From Oscarella lobularis (lineage: Eukaryota; Porifera; Homoscleromorpha; Homosclerophorida; Oscarellidae), in the NCBI RefSeq assembly GCF_947507565.1, contig NC_089179.1:1116681-1180680 (forward strand): a stretch of 64,000 nt of DNA, written 5' to 3'. The notes beneath the pieces were generated by a model. The model saw only the letters and a list, made by a program, of their open reading frames with translations. It ran no database searches and had not been told where the DNA came from. Shown here piece by piece: positions 37,572-48,578 of this stretch (the first letter of the stretch is position 1; each line of letters begins with the position of its first letter). A program made the translations under genes and the position numbers.

Positions 37572-39701
37572 CTAGTTGTTGTGCAAGTTAGATTTAGAAT
37601 ACGCTTCGCACGCATATCTTACTTCCAGTAGCCTTTGAATAGCGTTGTGACTTATACCAGGAATAACGGTGATTTGAGAAAGGGACGAAAGCGTCTCCTT
37701 GCCCTCGCGCCAGCTGATAATGTAGCTCGCCTTTTTTGCTCCTATGCCATTTAAGCGTCGTAAGTCGCTGTTCGACCCAAAATTAAACTTGTTCAAAAGA
37801 CGAGACTCTAGTAAAAAAAGCATAGGCATTGATTGATTCATTTATTTAGAAACAATTGTCTCTATGCTACCTGCTTGTTCCTTAACCTGGTTATAACCAG
37901 ACGTCCTCCTTGGTAGCTTGTTTAACGGTTCAGACTCTTTTTGTCGATTTTCTATTGATTCCAGAGGACTGGGTCTCTTTCTGGAGAGCCCAAGAGCGTT
38001 TTGTCCTCTTCTCAGAAACGTTCTAGTCTGATTGAAGTTGAATTCAAGTGAATTAAACTACTGACACCTACCGGGTTTTGGAGAGCAGGAAGAGAGTAGA
38101 AAGATGATTTAACCTCAGGCTTATCAGCAGCAAGAATAGTCATATTAAGCTGCTGGTTTTCTTCAATTTTTTCCTCCAGCCGATCCATCCTCTGAATAAG
38201 GGTTTTTGCAAAAGGAGTGAAGCCGGTTCGCGGAACAGCTGGCTTCGGTAGCGGACTCGGAGAAAGATGAAACAATAAAGAATCATCAGAATCATGCTGC
38301 TTCGGTGGCGGACTCGGAGAAAGATGAAGCAATAAAGAATCATCAGAATCATGCTGGTCCAGCTCTCCTGAAGCTGCGTCATCTGGAACGGAGTCCATTG
38401 CAGTGTGGACCACGCCGGGGCGATTGATGATTTCTCTTCCCCGAGAGGCGTAATTGAGAGTGGTCATCGTCGTAGAGTAATGCTGACTTTCTTGACTGAC
38501 GGTCGCTATCAAAGTCGTGGTGCTCGTGCCGCCCAACGCATCCTGAAGGATCGTCCTTATGACATCAGTATTTCACCACCTGTCTCCTTTACCTGTAAGA
38601 CGCGAGTCAGCTTGCTATCTCTATATGGAATACAGGTCTACGGAAGACAAAGGTGGGTGAGAATTGTAAAGGGCCAAACGTTTCGAATTTCACCTTTTTG
38701 CCTTGCACCAAGGCATTGATAACTTTTCCCAATGTAAAAAGGGAGGTGTTGATGCAACAACTCTCTCTCATTCGTTCTCCTTGATTGCCTGTGAAACGGT
38801 TATTTTCTGACCCCGCCAAATCGACGAGGTAGAGTTTCCCAACTGTCTTCGTCTCCAAGCAATGAACCTTTAATTGTAGGTAGAATGCTTTCAGAGCAAC
38901 GCAAGAAATGCATATTTAGACCTTCAAAATGACAACGGAGTGACTTCGACTGGATACGACATTCAGTCTCGTGGCTGCTGTCGCCCTACAAAAAGCGGTA
39001 AGACACACTAAAAATACATATTTTCTTTTTGCCTTTTTTTCGACGCCTCTTCGAACAACCGTTCGAATTCGTCAAAACGCTTCACACGTTCCTGTCGCAG
39101 ATTTTTCAAGTGATTCGGAAAAATCTGTACTGCATTGGTCGTGGGACTGAGAAGATCTTGAATCTGAGCAAAGGTTCACAAGACGATTCCAACACGCACA
39201 TAAATCGTTTTCCACCTTCTCATTATATATTTCCAAATAGCTCGATCCAATTTCAAATCGACGATCGGCTGTGAGACGAAATAGCTCGTCGACGCACCGA
39301 CTCGTAAGCCCCTTATCGTCCCTTCTTCCGACCATTGTATAGGTTTTGCCTTCGAACGGAAACGTTTCGTAAATGTCGGGGGAGTGGAGAGGCTTGCCTG
39401 AGCCTGTCGGTCCGTAGGCGAGTATGGAGACGTTTCGACCTTCGAGGAGAGCCGAGAGACTTGGTTTGATGTACTCGAAGATGTCCTCTTGTGAAGAGAC
39501 TCCTGTAAAGACGCGATCGAACCTAGAGACGGAAGTACAGGCGATGTTTCTACGCTATCTCTGGAGAACCGACTCGAATTCCGTTGCGGGAAAGGACGGA
39601 TCGACGTGATTTCGCAAGAGGACTTTGTCGAAATGCACGTCGATAAGACTGGCTGTTGCTGACGGCTTCAGACGAAGCGCTACTCGAACATTCGACGACA
39701 T
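37572..39701 (-). CDS. KIF22: kinesin-10 chromokinesin KIF22 (Kid)
   Basis: A multi-exon chromosome-arm motor of mitosis. The start at 39701 ([20 protein letters not shown]) begins the motor domain. The P-loop [15 protein letters not shown] is complete only if a 48-bp intron with a GC donor (39350-39397) is removed; without that, 16 residues would be inserted into the P-loop. Then come [15 protein letters not shown], the switch-II block [20 protein letters not shown], and [20 protein letters not shown]. The motor ends [19 protein letters not shown]. The middle is low in complexity with two near-identical copies of DSDDSLLxHLSPSPxPK (about 38250-38350). The C-terminus (37572-37841) carries a helix-hairpin-helix DNA-binding domain: [20 protein letters not shown], then [17 protein letters not shown]. 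This combination is diagnostic for KIF22. It is head-to-head with the NACHT-WD40 gene. Confidence 0.94.
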
Positions 39702-39800
39702 TGTTTTGAACTTTGAAATGGGCGGTTCGATGGCACGTGGTTTTGGCACGTGAGAAGCAGTCTGAAAGCGTTTTCTAGAACGTCTTTTCGCTATTTGGCT
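39702..39800. promoter_or_regulatory. bidirectional promoter between KIF22 and the NACHT-WD40 gene
   Basis: Two perfect CACGTG E-boxes (39734-39739 and 39747-39752) 13 bp apart, a GGGCGG, and next to the KIF22 start two TTTGAA/TTCAAA-type motifs that recall the cell-cycle homology region of mitotic genes. No TATA box. The gap is 99 bp. Confidence 0.45.
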
Positions 39801-42800
39801 ATGATGTCTTCAAAGGTATGTTATCTGACTTCAATAGAGTTCAAAAGATTAGGACGGGCCTCCTCTCTAGGTATCATGCAAGCCGAACCACTTCGGAATG
39901 CTCGGTTTGTCTGAACTGACTCCCTGCAGAAAGATAGCTTGCCTTTTGCAGACGATCGTGAGCGAGCAGAAGTGATTCGAGGCGATTTGCACGGTCACCA
40001 CGCCCTCAAATCGAAAATAATCCGGATTTTCACGAGTTCGACATTCTCAGGTAAACCAAACGATTTATCAGATCAAGCCACATTTCTTCCTTCTAGATAC
40101 GAAAGTGGAGAGAGATGCGCTGATGCGAGACGTCTATCCTCGCCTCAAATCTTATTGCCGATCATTGGGACTCGATTTTCAGATTGTCGATATGCGTTGG
40201 GGTGTGAGAGACGAAGCCGTCGATGAGCATCTCGTCGCCGAATTGTGTCTGGCGGAAATCAAACTTTGCCAAGAAATTTCCATCGGACCTCAATTTGTGG
40301 TAATTCAAATTAATTTTTGTTTTTGCGCCCTAATCACAACCTTTTTACTTTTAACTGTTCTGTTGAGGCGTGTCCTTTGGTTATTCTGGTTTTACGTTTA
40401 GACCTTTCTTGGTCAAAAGTATGGATTTCGACCACTGAGAGATATGATCTCGGCTCAGGATTTCAATGCCTTGCTGGGGGCTATTGATGATAAAGAAGTT
40501 AGGAATATTTTTTACCAGTGGTACAAGCTAGATGAGAACATTGTACCGCCAAGTTTCCTCCTACAACCAATCAGCTCAATGTACGTTATATTGTGAGTTG
40601 GATAAATAGATACGATTTGGCATTATAGTCTTCCTCATTACTATGATGACGATCCGGCAAATGAACATCAACGAGAAAAGGATCGAGAAAAGTGGTGGCA
40701 ACTGCAAGATCTGATGACAAAAGCACTTCGACGAGCTGCCAGATCTGTATTCAAAGACCGAGCCAGAGTCCAAGACTACTTGTCTTCAGGTAAAAGGCTT
40801 TTGGGGGGAGAATTTGTCGCTTGTTGTGATATGCTAAGTTTCTAGTTACGGAGATCGAAATCGATCAGGGAATTTTTCGGTGTCCAGGAAATCCTAATCA
40901 TCATTGCTGGTGGCTAAAACGCGAATTTTCTGGCCTACAAAAATGCGTGCCTTTCGATCCGTCGACGGCGTCATACATTGACGTCATCTACGGCACAAAA
41001 GAAGTTGACAAGGAAGCCCAGTCACTCTTGACCATGTTGAAAGAAGACAGAATACCAGCAAAATATTTGGGGTGAGAAATTCTACTGCTACACTACTACG
41101 AGACATTTGGGATTTAAATTTCATAGAATCAAGGAGTCGAATATTGTAACGTATTTGCTTCCCTGGCGTTCGGGCGGGCTTGATCCTGAACAACATTCTG
41201 ATCACGCGGAATACGTTGCTAAATTCTGCAATGACTTCTATCGCATCATGGTCGATGCTATTGGATCAGCGCACGCCGCCTACACTCTTCACGCCGGTGA
41301 TGCCGTCTATCAGGAAGTGCTGCAGCACGCGAGGTTTTGCAAATCAAAATGTGATCTCTTTCAGGTACAGGCTCGCTTAGCTAAGTTTCTTTGTCTTGTA
41401 TGCTAAACTATGTCATCGTCCGTCCTAGGGTCGTGATTCTTTGCTCAAGAAAGTGGATTCTTACCTTTCGTCCGATGTCACTCATCCTCTAGTCATCCAC
41501 GGCGAATCCGGATGCGGAAAGACGTCAATTGTGGCCATCACAGCTACGCGATTGCAAAAGGTCGGGGGACCTCGATGCGTTCTTGTCCTAAGATTTCTAG
41601 GGACAACGCCGGCCTCGTCGACTGTACGTCCTCTCCTATCAAGCATCTGTCGCCAGGTAATGTAAAACGGTCTCACGATTATATGGGGTCATTTCTTTAT
41701 AGATTTCAAGAGCTTATAATAAGGACGATTCAGCAGTTCCCGAGTCGTACAAAGACTTAGTTTCTCACTTTTCCGATGTACTCAAGCTGGCCTCCGAAGA
41801 GTTGCCTCTCTACGTCTTTCTCGATTCTATTGATCAGCTTTCGGACGAGAACGACGGTCGTCAGGCTGCGTGGCTTCCGACTAAATTACCGCGACACGTT
41901 CACTTGGTCGTTTCCACGCTGAGTGGCTCCAAGTACAAGTGCCTTCCGGCCCTTCAACTTCGCCTGGAAAAGGAATTCATAGAGGTATATAAAGTAAAAG
42001 CTCTGATTAATTAGGCAACTGTTTTTCTTCTTCTTCTCCTAATGTAGGTCTCATCCTTGACTTTCGACGAATGCAATCAGGTTTTCGCTCATTGGCTTGC
42101 GAAAAGTCAACGAACGTTGACCCAACGCCAATCAGAATTCGTTCTACGTCGTTTCAAGGACTGTCCCCTGCCGCTCTACCTTCGACTCGCCTTCAACGAG
42201 GCGATCCGATGGAAATCGTACAGTCCGCGCCTTGTGGACGACGCTTGTCTTCCTGCGACTATTTCGGCAACTATTCGCAGTCTGTTTCAACGACTGGAAA
42301 AGTTGCACGGCGAAATTTTCGTCAGTCACGCTCTCGGCTACATCACGGCAGCAAAAGACGGTCTTTCCGAGGCTGAACTTGAAGACATTTTATCCTGTGA
42401 CGATCAGGTAAAGATTCTTTCGAAATGCATTGTGATGTCTCCAATTATTAATTAATTAATGTTCAGGTTCTGTCGGATGTATATCAATATTGGACGCCGA
42501 GTGTGCGCCGCTTGCCGCCACTCCTCTGGTCACGCGTGCGACGAGAATTGGGCGAGTTTTTAGTGGACTCCGCCGGCGGCGACGGATCTCGTACAATTCG
42601 ATGGTATCATCGCCAATTTGACGAAGCGGCTCGAGAACGATATCTCGCCGACGACGACGCGGTGAAGGCCCGGCATTCAGCCATTGCCGATTTCTTTCAA
42701 GGTCGCTGGGTCGGCGTCGAAAAAGCATGGGATCCTCCCGAGGGCGGCGGCGGCGGCGGCGGCGGCGGGAAAGCGTATAATCGTATGGTTGCTGAGCAAC

Positions 42801-45591
42801 CGTTGATATACGACGACGGCGATGACTTCAATTATCGTAAGCTGACCGAATTGCCGTGGAATTTGGCCAAATCTGGAAGAACGGCAGAACTGGAAGAGCA
42901 TCTGCTTAGCGATTACGAATGGCTTTTGACGAAACTGCGTGCAACGTCAATATCGGCTGTAATAGCCGACTTTGCGTACGTCGTACCAAGCATATCGGCG
43001 ACAAAAAGGTGAGACTTTGAATTAAAACTAATTTGTGTTTAGAACGATTCGCTTTTTTAATTCGAGTCTTTCATCTCTTCTCTCTAATCTAGCCATGATT
43101 CGGAAGGCGAACTTCGTCTCATCGTCGAGGCTCTCCGCCTAGCGTCCAACGCCGTCAACGCCGATCCTCATCATCTGTCATCGCAGCTAGTTGGCCGTCT
43201 GATGCTTCTCGCCGACAAAGAACAACAACCCCTCGTCTGGAAACTCTTCCATCAGGCTCGAATGTGCTTGGCTCCGTCCCTTCTTCCCCTTCTGCCCTGC
43301 TTTCCGTCTCCGGGCGGAGCTCTTCAGGCGTCGCTTGAAGGCCACAGAAATTTTGTCAGTAGCGTGGCAATGGCGAAAAGAAAGAAGTCGTCAGACGAGA
43401 TTGTTCTCGCGTCCGGCTCCTGGGACGGCACGGTGAAAATTTGGGACATGGACAGCGGAAATGCCATGGAAACGATGAAGGGTCACAGCGATTGGGTGAC
43501 GGGGGTGGCAATTACAGGTGACGGATCGCACGTTGTGTCATCGTCCGCCGACGGAACGATTCGGTAGGGAAAGCAACTAATTTTAAGAATTAATTCGAGT
43601 TGAACTTTCAGTCATTGGGTTGTCGGATCGTGTGAGAGCGGTCCTTGCGGAATCTTACGAGATCATCGCGGCGCGGTGAATGCCGTAGCTGTGACGTCAG
43701 ACGGCTGCAAGACGATTTCAGGCGGCGACGATAAAAGTCTTCGCGTGTGGAACACCGATTTGGAAAGCCAGTGAGTATTGGTCAGAGGGATATTGTACAG
43801 TATATGGTATTTTTTCTAAGGGTGTATGGTCGCGTTGCGTTTTCGCTGGACGGACACACGAGCCGCGTGACGAGCCTCTGTCTTTCCCGCGACGACGTTC
43901 TGCTCGTTTCCGGTTCGAAGGATAAGACGGCTCGACTTTGGAACGTCAAACTGGGTAACTTGCTCGCGATGTTCGAAGGCCACTCGGCCGCCGTAACTTC
44001 GGTCGGCATTGCCGGCGACGAAAAGCAACGATTCGTCGTCATTTCCGGCTCCGACGACTGCACGGCCCGTCTGTGGAACGTCGCCGCCGCCGCCGCCGTC
44101 GCCGCCGTGACAACGACGTCGTCCACTTCACCTATCGTTCTATCCGGTCATAGCGATCGAATTCAAGCTGTCGACGTTACCATGGCAACGGGAATCGCCG
44201 TCACCGGATCCGTCGACAGAACGATTCGCGTTTGGCGTGCGACAACGGGCGATTGCATTCGCACGTTCGACGGTCATCGCGGGGCCGTCTGTGCGCTCGC
44301 CGTCACGCCGGATCTTCGTCACGTAATATCAGCGTCGGCCGACGACACGCTACGCGCTTGGGATTTGAAAGCCACAGCGACGTCCTATCGATTGACAGCG
44401 CATACAAACACCGTGACGTCAGTGGCAGTTTCGCCAGACGGTTGCCGCGTTTCAACGTCAAGTCTCGACTCCACGGCGAAACTATACGTTCTTGACGACA
44501 GCGAATTAATCGATGAAAAATTATTAAGCGGTCACGTGGGCAGCGTGGAGTGCGTCGTTTTTTCGTCGGACGGCGTCGTCGTCATGACGACGTCGGCGGA
44601 TCATAATTTGAAGCTGTGGGACGTGGCGACCGGGCGATTGTTGCGGACCTACTGCAAGCACGTCGATTGGGTAAACGCGATCGTCTTCGTCGAGAACGAC
44701 GACGGTGCCGTCTCCGTTTCCGACGACGGCACCGTCGTAGTGTGGAACGTCGCAACGGGACGCGCGCTTCGAAGTTGGCGTGCCGTGGACGGCTACGGCG
44801 ACGCCGTCAAAACGGTCGACTTTGTTTGCGCGGCGGCGGACGGGCGACGAAAGCTGATTGCGAGCGGCGGCACGGATTGCGTCGTGCGCGTGTGGGATTT
44901 CGAATCGGGCGTTGCCGTGCACGCGATGAAGGGTCACGGCAAGGACGTGCGACACGTGAAGGCGGTCGTTCGGCCGGCGGCGAGCGTTTTTTCCGCTTCG
45001 CGCGACAAAACGATCAAGATGTGGAGTCTCGATAGTGGAACGTGTTTGAAGACCTTCTATGGTCACGCGTTGCCGGTCAACGTCGTCGTCCCGCTCAGCG
45101 ACGGCGAACACGTTCTGAGTGGATCGTCAGACAAGACGTTGCGCCTGTGGAGCGTCGCTAGCGGCGCGTGCCTGGCGGGAATGTACGTTGAGTCGGGCGT
45201 GACGGGACTCGATGTGAGCGCCACAGATCGGAGGCGAATTGTGTTTGGCACGAACAACGGATGGGTGGCGACAGCATGGTTGAGATTATCGGAGAATGAC
45301 GATGCAATGCCTGTTCTTTCTTTGCCTTCTATTGTACCAGGTGATGCACCGGAGGAGCCGGAGAAAGTATCGATAGATGAGGAAAGTGCAGCTGCTGGTT
45401 TAGCTGTACAAGAAGAGAGTGAAGAGTTGAAAAGCGAGGTTTTACAACAGGAAGAAAAATTGTCGAAAGGGAAACAAGAAGATGATTCAGTTGAAGAGAA
45501 GGCCGAGTTGGGGGATGACAAAGCTGAGGACGAAATAAAGAATGTGGTGAATACCACCAAAGCAGCATCTTCTACTTGCATTTTATTATGA
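39801..45591 (+). CDS. DUF4062-NACHT-WD40 STAND protein with C-terminal CaaX box (NWD1/TEP1-like)
   Basis: A multi-exon STAND ATPase. Exon 1 (39801-39815, MMSSK) joins KDSLPFADDRERAEVIRG. The N-terminal domain is DUF4062-like: IRIFTSSTFSD joins TKVERDALMRDVYPRLKSYC, FQIVDMRWGVRDEAVDEHLV and IGPQFV joined to TFLGQKYGFRPLRDMI. The NACHT domain starts near 41440 with the P-loop HGESGCGKTS (41499-41527), then FLDSIDQLSDEN as Walker B. A helical linker contains a glycine-9 run encoded by GGC repeats (42742-42768). From about 43320 at least a dozen WD40 repeats follow (e.g. LASGSWDGTVKIWDMDSGNA, VSGSKDKTARLWNVKLGNLL). The last, acidic Glu/Lys-rich segment ends TCILL at the stop (TGC at 45577). C-I-L-L fits a CaaX box with terminal Leu, predicting geranylgeranylation. 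Family members oligomerise on a ligand; the trigger here is unknown. Confidence 0.92.
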
Positions 45592-45689
45592 ATTTATTTT
45601 GTGTTATGAATATCTTTCCACGGAATTATTTCTTTTCTTTTCTAATGTACGGGAATTTGTACACGTTTCATATCAAGTCATTCATCTAC

Positions 45690-45737
45690 TTCTAGAATCT
45701 AGAATCTACTTCTAGAATCTAGAATCTTTCCGAATTC
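45690..45737 (+). promoter_or_regulatory. duplicated heat-shock-element-like motif
   Basis: TTCTAGAA occurs at 45690-45697 and 45710-45717, each a TTCnnGAA dyad, with extra TCTAGAA halves between them because a 20-bp unit is duplicated. It lies 8-55 bp upstream of the RING gene start codon. Three alternating GAA units in perfect register are not present, so HSF binding is a hypothesis. Confidence 0.35.
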
Positions 45738-45744
45738 GCCTTGT

Positions 45745-46927
45745 ATGGCCTTTACAAAGGCATCAAAGTCCTCGGAAGCGTCCAAGTGTTCGATCTGCTT
45801 GGAGGAAGTCGCGTGTCGCGGCCTTCTAACGGCGTGCAGTCATCTCTTCTGCTTCGAATGCATCCTCGAGTGGTCGAAAGTCGAGAATTGTTGTCCCTTA
45901 TGCAAGTCCAAGTTTAGAGTCATCAAAAAGGTATGCGCGTGTGAAGTTATTTGTCGGAAAAGACGAATTCGAAGTAGATCAACCTTGCTCCCGGAAATTC
46001 GCCATCTATTCGACGAATTCGCGTCGGCGATAAACGCCAGCGGGTCTGGAACGACGACGATTCTATCATTGTTAATGACGTTATTGGTGGTGGTGGTGAA
46101 GGGGATGCGGACGAAGCAGAGAATGAGGTAGCTAACAAAGGACAAGAATCTTGAGATTTTGCGTACGAGAGAAATTCTGTTAGACGGATTGGCTAACTGC
46201 ACGAATCAATTTGGATGAGTATGATCTTGATGATTCTTTCATTGATGATTCGGATGCGACGCAAATGCCGGGCCTTAGAGAATTGGGGCAGAATGTTCTG
46301 CGACAAAATTGTGAGCTCACCGGCGCAGATTTTGAATTAATATAGCCGATACTTTATAGCTGATGAGCGGAAGTCAAATCCTTCGGGCACGTCAACAGTG
46401 AAAAATCAAAAGAAATCTGTACACAAACCCAAGCCTGTATCATCAGAATCAGAACCAGCATCAGCATCAGCTTCAGGGTCGTCTTCAGCTTTGCAAGAAG
46501 GTAAAGAAGCATTTCAGCGAATTCGTTCTCTTGCTGCTGCAAAGTCGGCTGTTCAACGTGGTCCTTGGCTAAGTACAAAAACGGCTAGCACAGGTGGTCG
46601 TAAACGAGGTCATCCTGCTTTGAATTCCAAGAAGAGAGGAGGAGGTGGTCGTAGGAGAAAGGAAAAGAGAGTCGTTCCTCCAGACAATGGTGAAAATGTT
46701 GACAACGGTTTGGCTAGAGAAAGCAACGTCGATGACAGCTTTGATGATTTTTTGCAGCCATCAAAAAAGGCCAAAGGTAAAGTTAGGTTATTTTTATGAC
46801 AGTAGAACACGTGTTTGTAGGAAAGGGAAAGGGAAAAGGAAAGGCCATTCTGAAAAACATTTGCAATCCTGCGTCATCCATTCAGGCCTCTCGAAATCCT
46901 TTTGATTTCGACTTTGATTCTGACTGA
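45745..46927 (+). CDS. RING-finger protein, putative E3 ubiquitin ligase
   Basis: About five exons. Exon 1 (45745-45930) begins MAFTKASKSSEASK and carries a C3HC4 RING: CSICLEEVACRGLLTACSHL, FCFECILEWSKVENCCPLCK. All eight zinc ligands are visible, so E2 binding and ubiquitin ligase activity are likely. A following exon (from about 45980) reads INLAPGNSPSIRRIRVGDKR, QRVWNDDDSIIVNDVIGGGG; then RINLDEYDLDDSFIDDSD; then a Ser-rich and basic C-terminus (NDGENVDNGLARES..., KAKGKGKGKGKAILK), ending NPFDFDFDSD at 46927. The basic tail suggests a nuclear location. It resembles PHRF1/TOPORS-type RINGs in the RING itself, but no PHD or other domain is visible, so the orthology is open. Splice sites downstream of exon 2 are inferred from frame continuity only. 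Confidence 0.78.
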
Positions 46928-47260
46928 ATGACTTCTGAGAGCTGTAGCAGGAGGAAAGAATCAAGGGAAGCCGCACCAGCCGACGAACTGTCTCGCCACA
47001 GACTGTAAATGAGAAACGCAACGTGATTATCGATACTGCATCTCCATATCAATATGCATGCAATCAAACGGAGAGGCCAATCAACGCCAAAACAAAGTAC
47101 AGTCTACACGAAGGCATCAGAGAGAAGAAACACACGCACACACATGGAAGCATCAAGGTTCGTTATATTAGAGCAATGTACAAAAAAGCGCCGTTGACTT
47201 ATTAGAACTTAAACCGTAAACCCAATCAACAGTCGACGAGCCCAGACACACACAACCAAA
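46928..47260. other. intergenic between convergent RING gene and UBE2G1
   Basis: A convergent 3'-3' gap. It contains a short CA-rich run (ACACACGCACACACA near 47130). No gene or RNA is recognised. Confidence 0.5.
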
Positions 47261-48073
47261 TCAAAGGTTCTCTTGACTCTTTCTCACGCAACGCTTCACT
47301 CTCTTCTTGAACTCGCTTCGACTTTCCCTCCATTGTTTCTACACAATTACACGGATAACAATGGACGGTCTCAATCGACGATGACTCACTGCCGCGTCGA
47401 CGTTCGCCGGCGATGAATCGTTCGGATCGGCGAGCATCGATATAACGCTCAGCATTATCGTTTCGACGGTGTGCACGGGAAGCCAGCGCTCTTCCGCCCT
47501 TTCGTAGCCGTACTTATCCTCTCCGGGTTCGTGTAAAATCGATATGCACACCTCGCCGTCGGCGTGAACTGAGAGGAGAGCACGTGGCCCGGTAAAGTGA
47601 CTGACGTTTGTTTTAGAGAGAGAGAAAGGCTTACTATTGGGATGCCAGATTTCGCTGATGAATTTCATCTTAGGCGGACGCTGCGGATAGTCCTTGGGAA
47701 AGTTAAGATGAGCCTTGAAGAAGCCGCCTTCACTGGGAAAGAAAAAAAAATCGTCAGCGATCGATGAATGAATGAATGAGTGAAGCGCGAGACGAAAATG
47801 GCTTTGTTTGCGTTACTAGATTGTCTCTTGTGGCCCGATGACGAGCACCTCCCATTTGAACAGATCGTCGTCGTCGATGAGACCGGCGCTGAAGCCTTCG
47901 ACCGGGCTCTTGTTCAGTTCTACGCGCAATAAACGTCGATCGTACGAGCGCGATTCATCGCCTTCGGGTTTTCGTCGTTTCGGCGAATGGAAAACTTGGA
48001 GGGGGGCCCAAAACCGCGTCTTCAAACCTGCTAGTTGCCTGCGAAGTAGTAGCGCCGCCTGGTCGGTGGCCAT
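47261..48073 (-). CDS. UBE2G1: ubiquitin-conjugating enzyme E2 G1
   Basis: A multi-exon E2 that builds ubiquitin chains, mainly with cullin ligases; the acidic-loop insertion is its family mark. Exon 1 starts MATDQAALLLRRQLA at 48073. A GT-AG intron leads to ELNKSPVEGFSAGLIDDDDL, FKWEVLVIGPQET. Later exons have YPQRPPKMKFISEIWHP-type sequence (about 47700), then VCISILHEPGEDKYGY with the catalytic Cys followed by the loop insertion, and RAEERWLPVHTVETIMLSVI, MLADPNDSSPANVDAA. The last exon (47261-47337) reads KQWRESRSEFKKRVKRCVRK and ends SQENL. Residue choice matches human UBE2G1 closely, so function should be conserved. It is head-to-head with the small gene at 48218. Confidence 0.95.
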
Positions 48074-48217
48074 CGAAGCGCTCAATCGCTCTCTAGTCGA
48101 CGCAGAGGTAAAGGACACCGCTTCGCATACGGGATTGAAGCGTGCCCTTTGAAGTCAAGGCAATTCAATTAAAGCGCGTGCGTTAGAAGCAGAAATAAGC
48201 CGAAAACGAGCATTCCA

Positions 48218-48517
48218 ATGGCTACTGCCGACATTCGAGCATCTAAAGACGTGAAGAAGGTTAAAGTGGCTCTATTTCGAATGGAAATCCAGCTCCAGTC
48301 GGGAAAGTACAAAGCCTTCATTGTTCACAAGGTTGAACCGAAGAAAGTTCGTCGAACACTCTACTAACGTCACTACTGGCATTAGGGAGACGATCCTAAA
48401 AAGATCGCAGCAAAGTTCTGCAGCAAAAACGGCATGAACAAAGACCTCGAGAGAGCCGTCGAATATCTAATCCAAGAGGAAGTGAAAAAGCAACCAAGCC
48501 ATTCGAAGAAATCGTGA
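48218..48517 (+). CDS. small basic protein, unknown family
   Basis: Two exons. Exon 1 begins MATADIRASKDVKKVKVALF. The donor is either after HK (CACAAG|GTTGAA) or after KK (AAGAAA|GTTCGT), both followed by the acceptor at 48386 (GGCATTAG). Exon 2 reads GDDPKKIAAKFCSKNGMNKD, LERAVEYLIQEEV and ends PSHSKKS at 48517. The protein would have about 80-86 residues. RMEIQLQSGKYKAFIVHK followed by GDDPKKIAAKFCSKNGM resembles a ubiquitin-like or LC8/UBX-type strand-helix segment seen in several scaffold proteins, but I cannot name the family. The start codon lies 144 bp from the UBE2G1 start, divergent. I treat it as a real but uncharacterised gene because the frame continues cleanly over the intron. 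Confidence 0.55.
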
Positions 48518-48578
48518 AGATGCTATACGTTTTTTATTTAATGTTAACTAAGGTAACCAAACTTACAACACGTACAAG

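Noticed and set aside
44616-45111. Long open frames on other frames and the opposite strand of the WD40 region
   Set aside because: GC-rich repeat coding in the real frame removes stops elsewhere; none has domain features.
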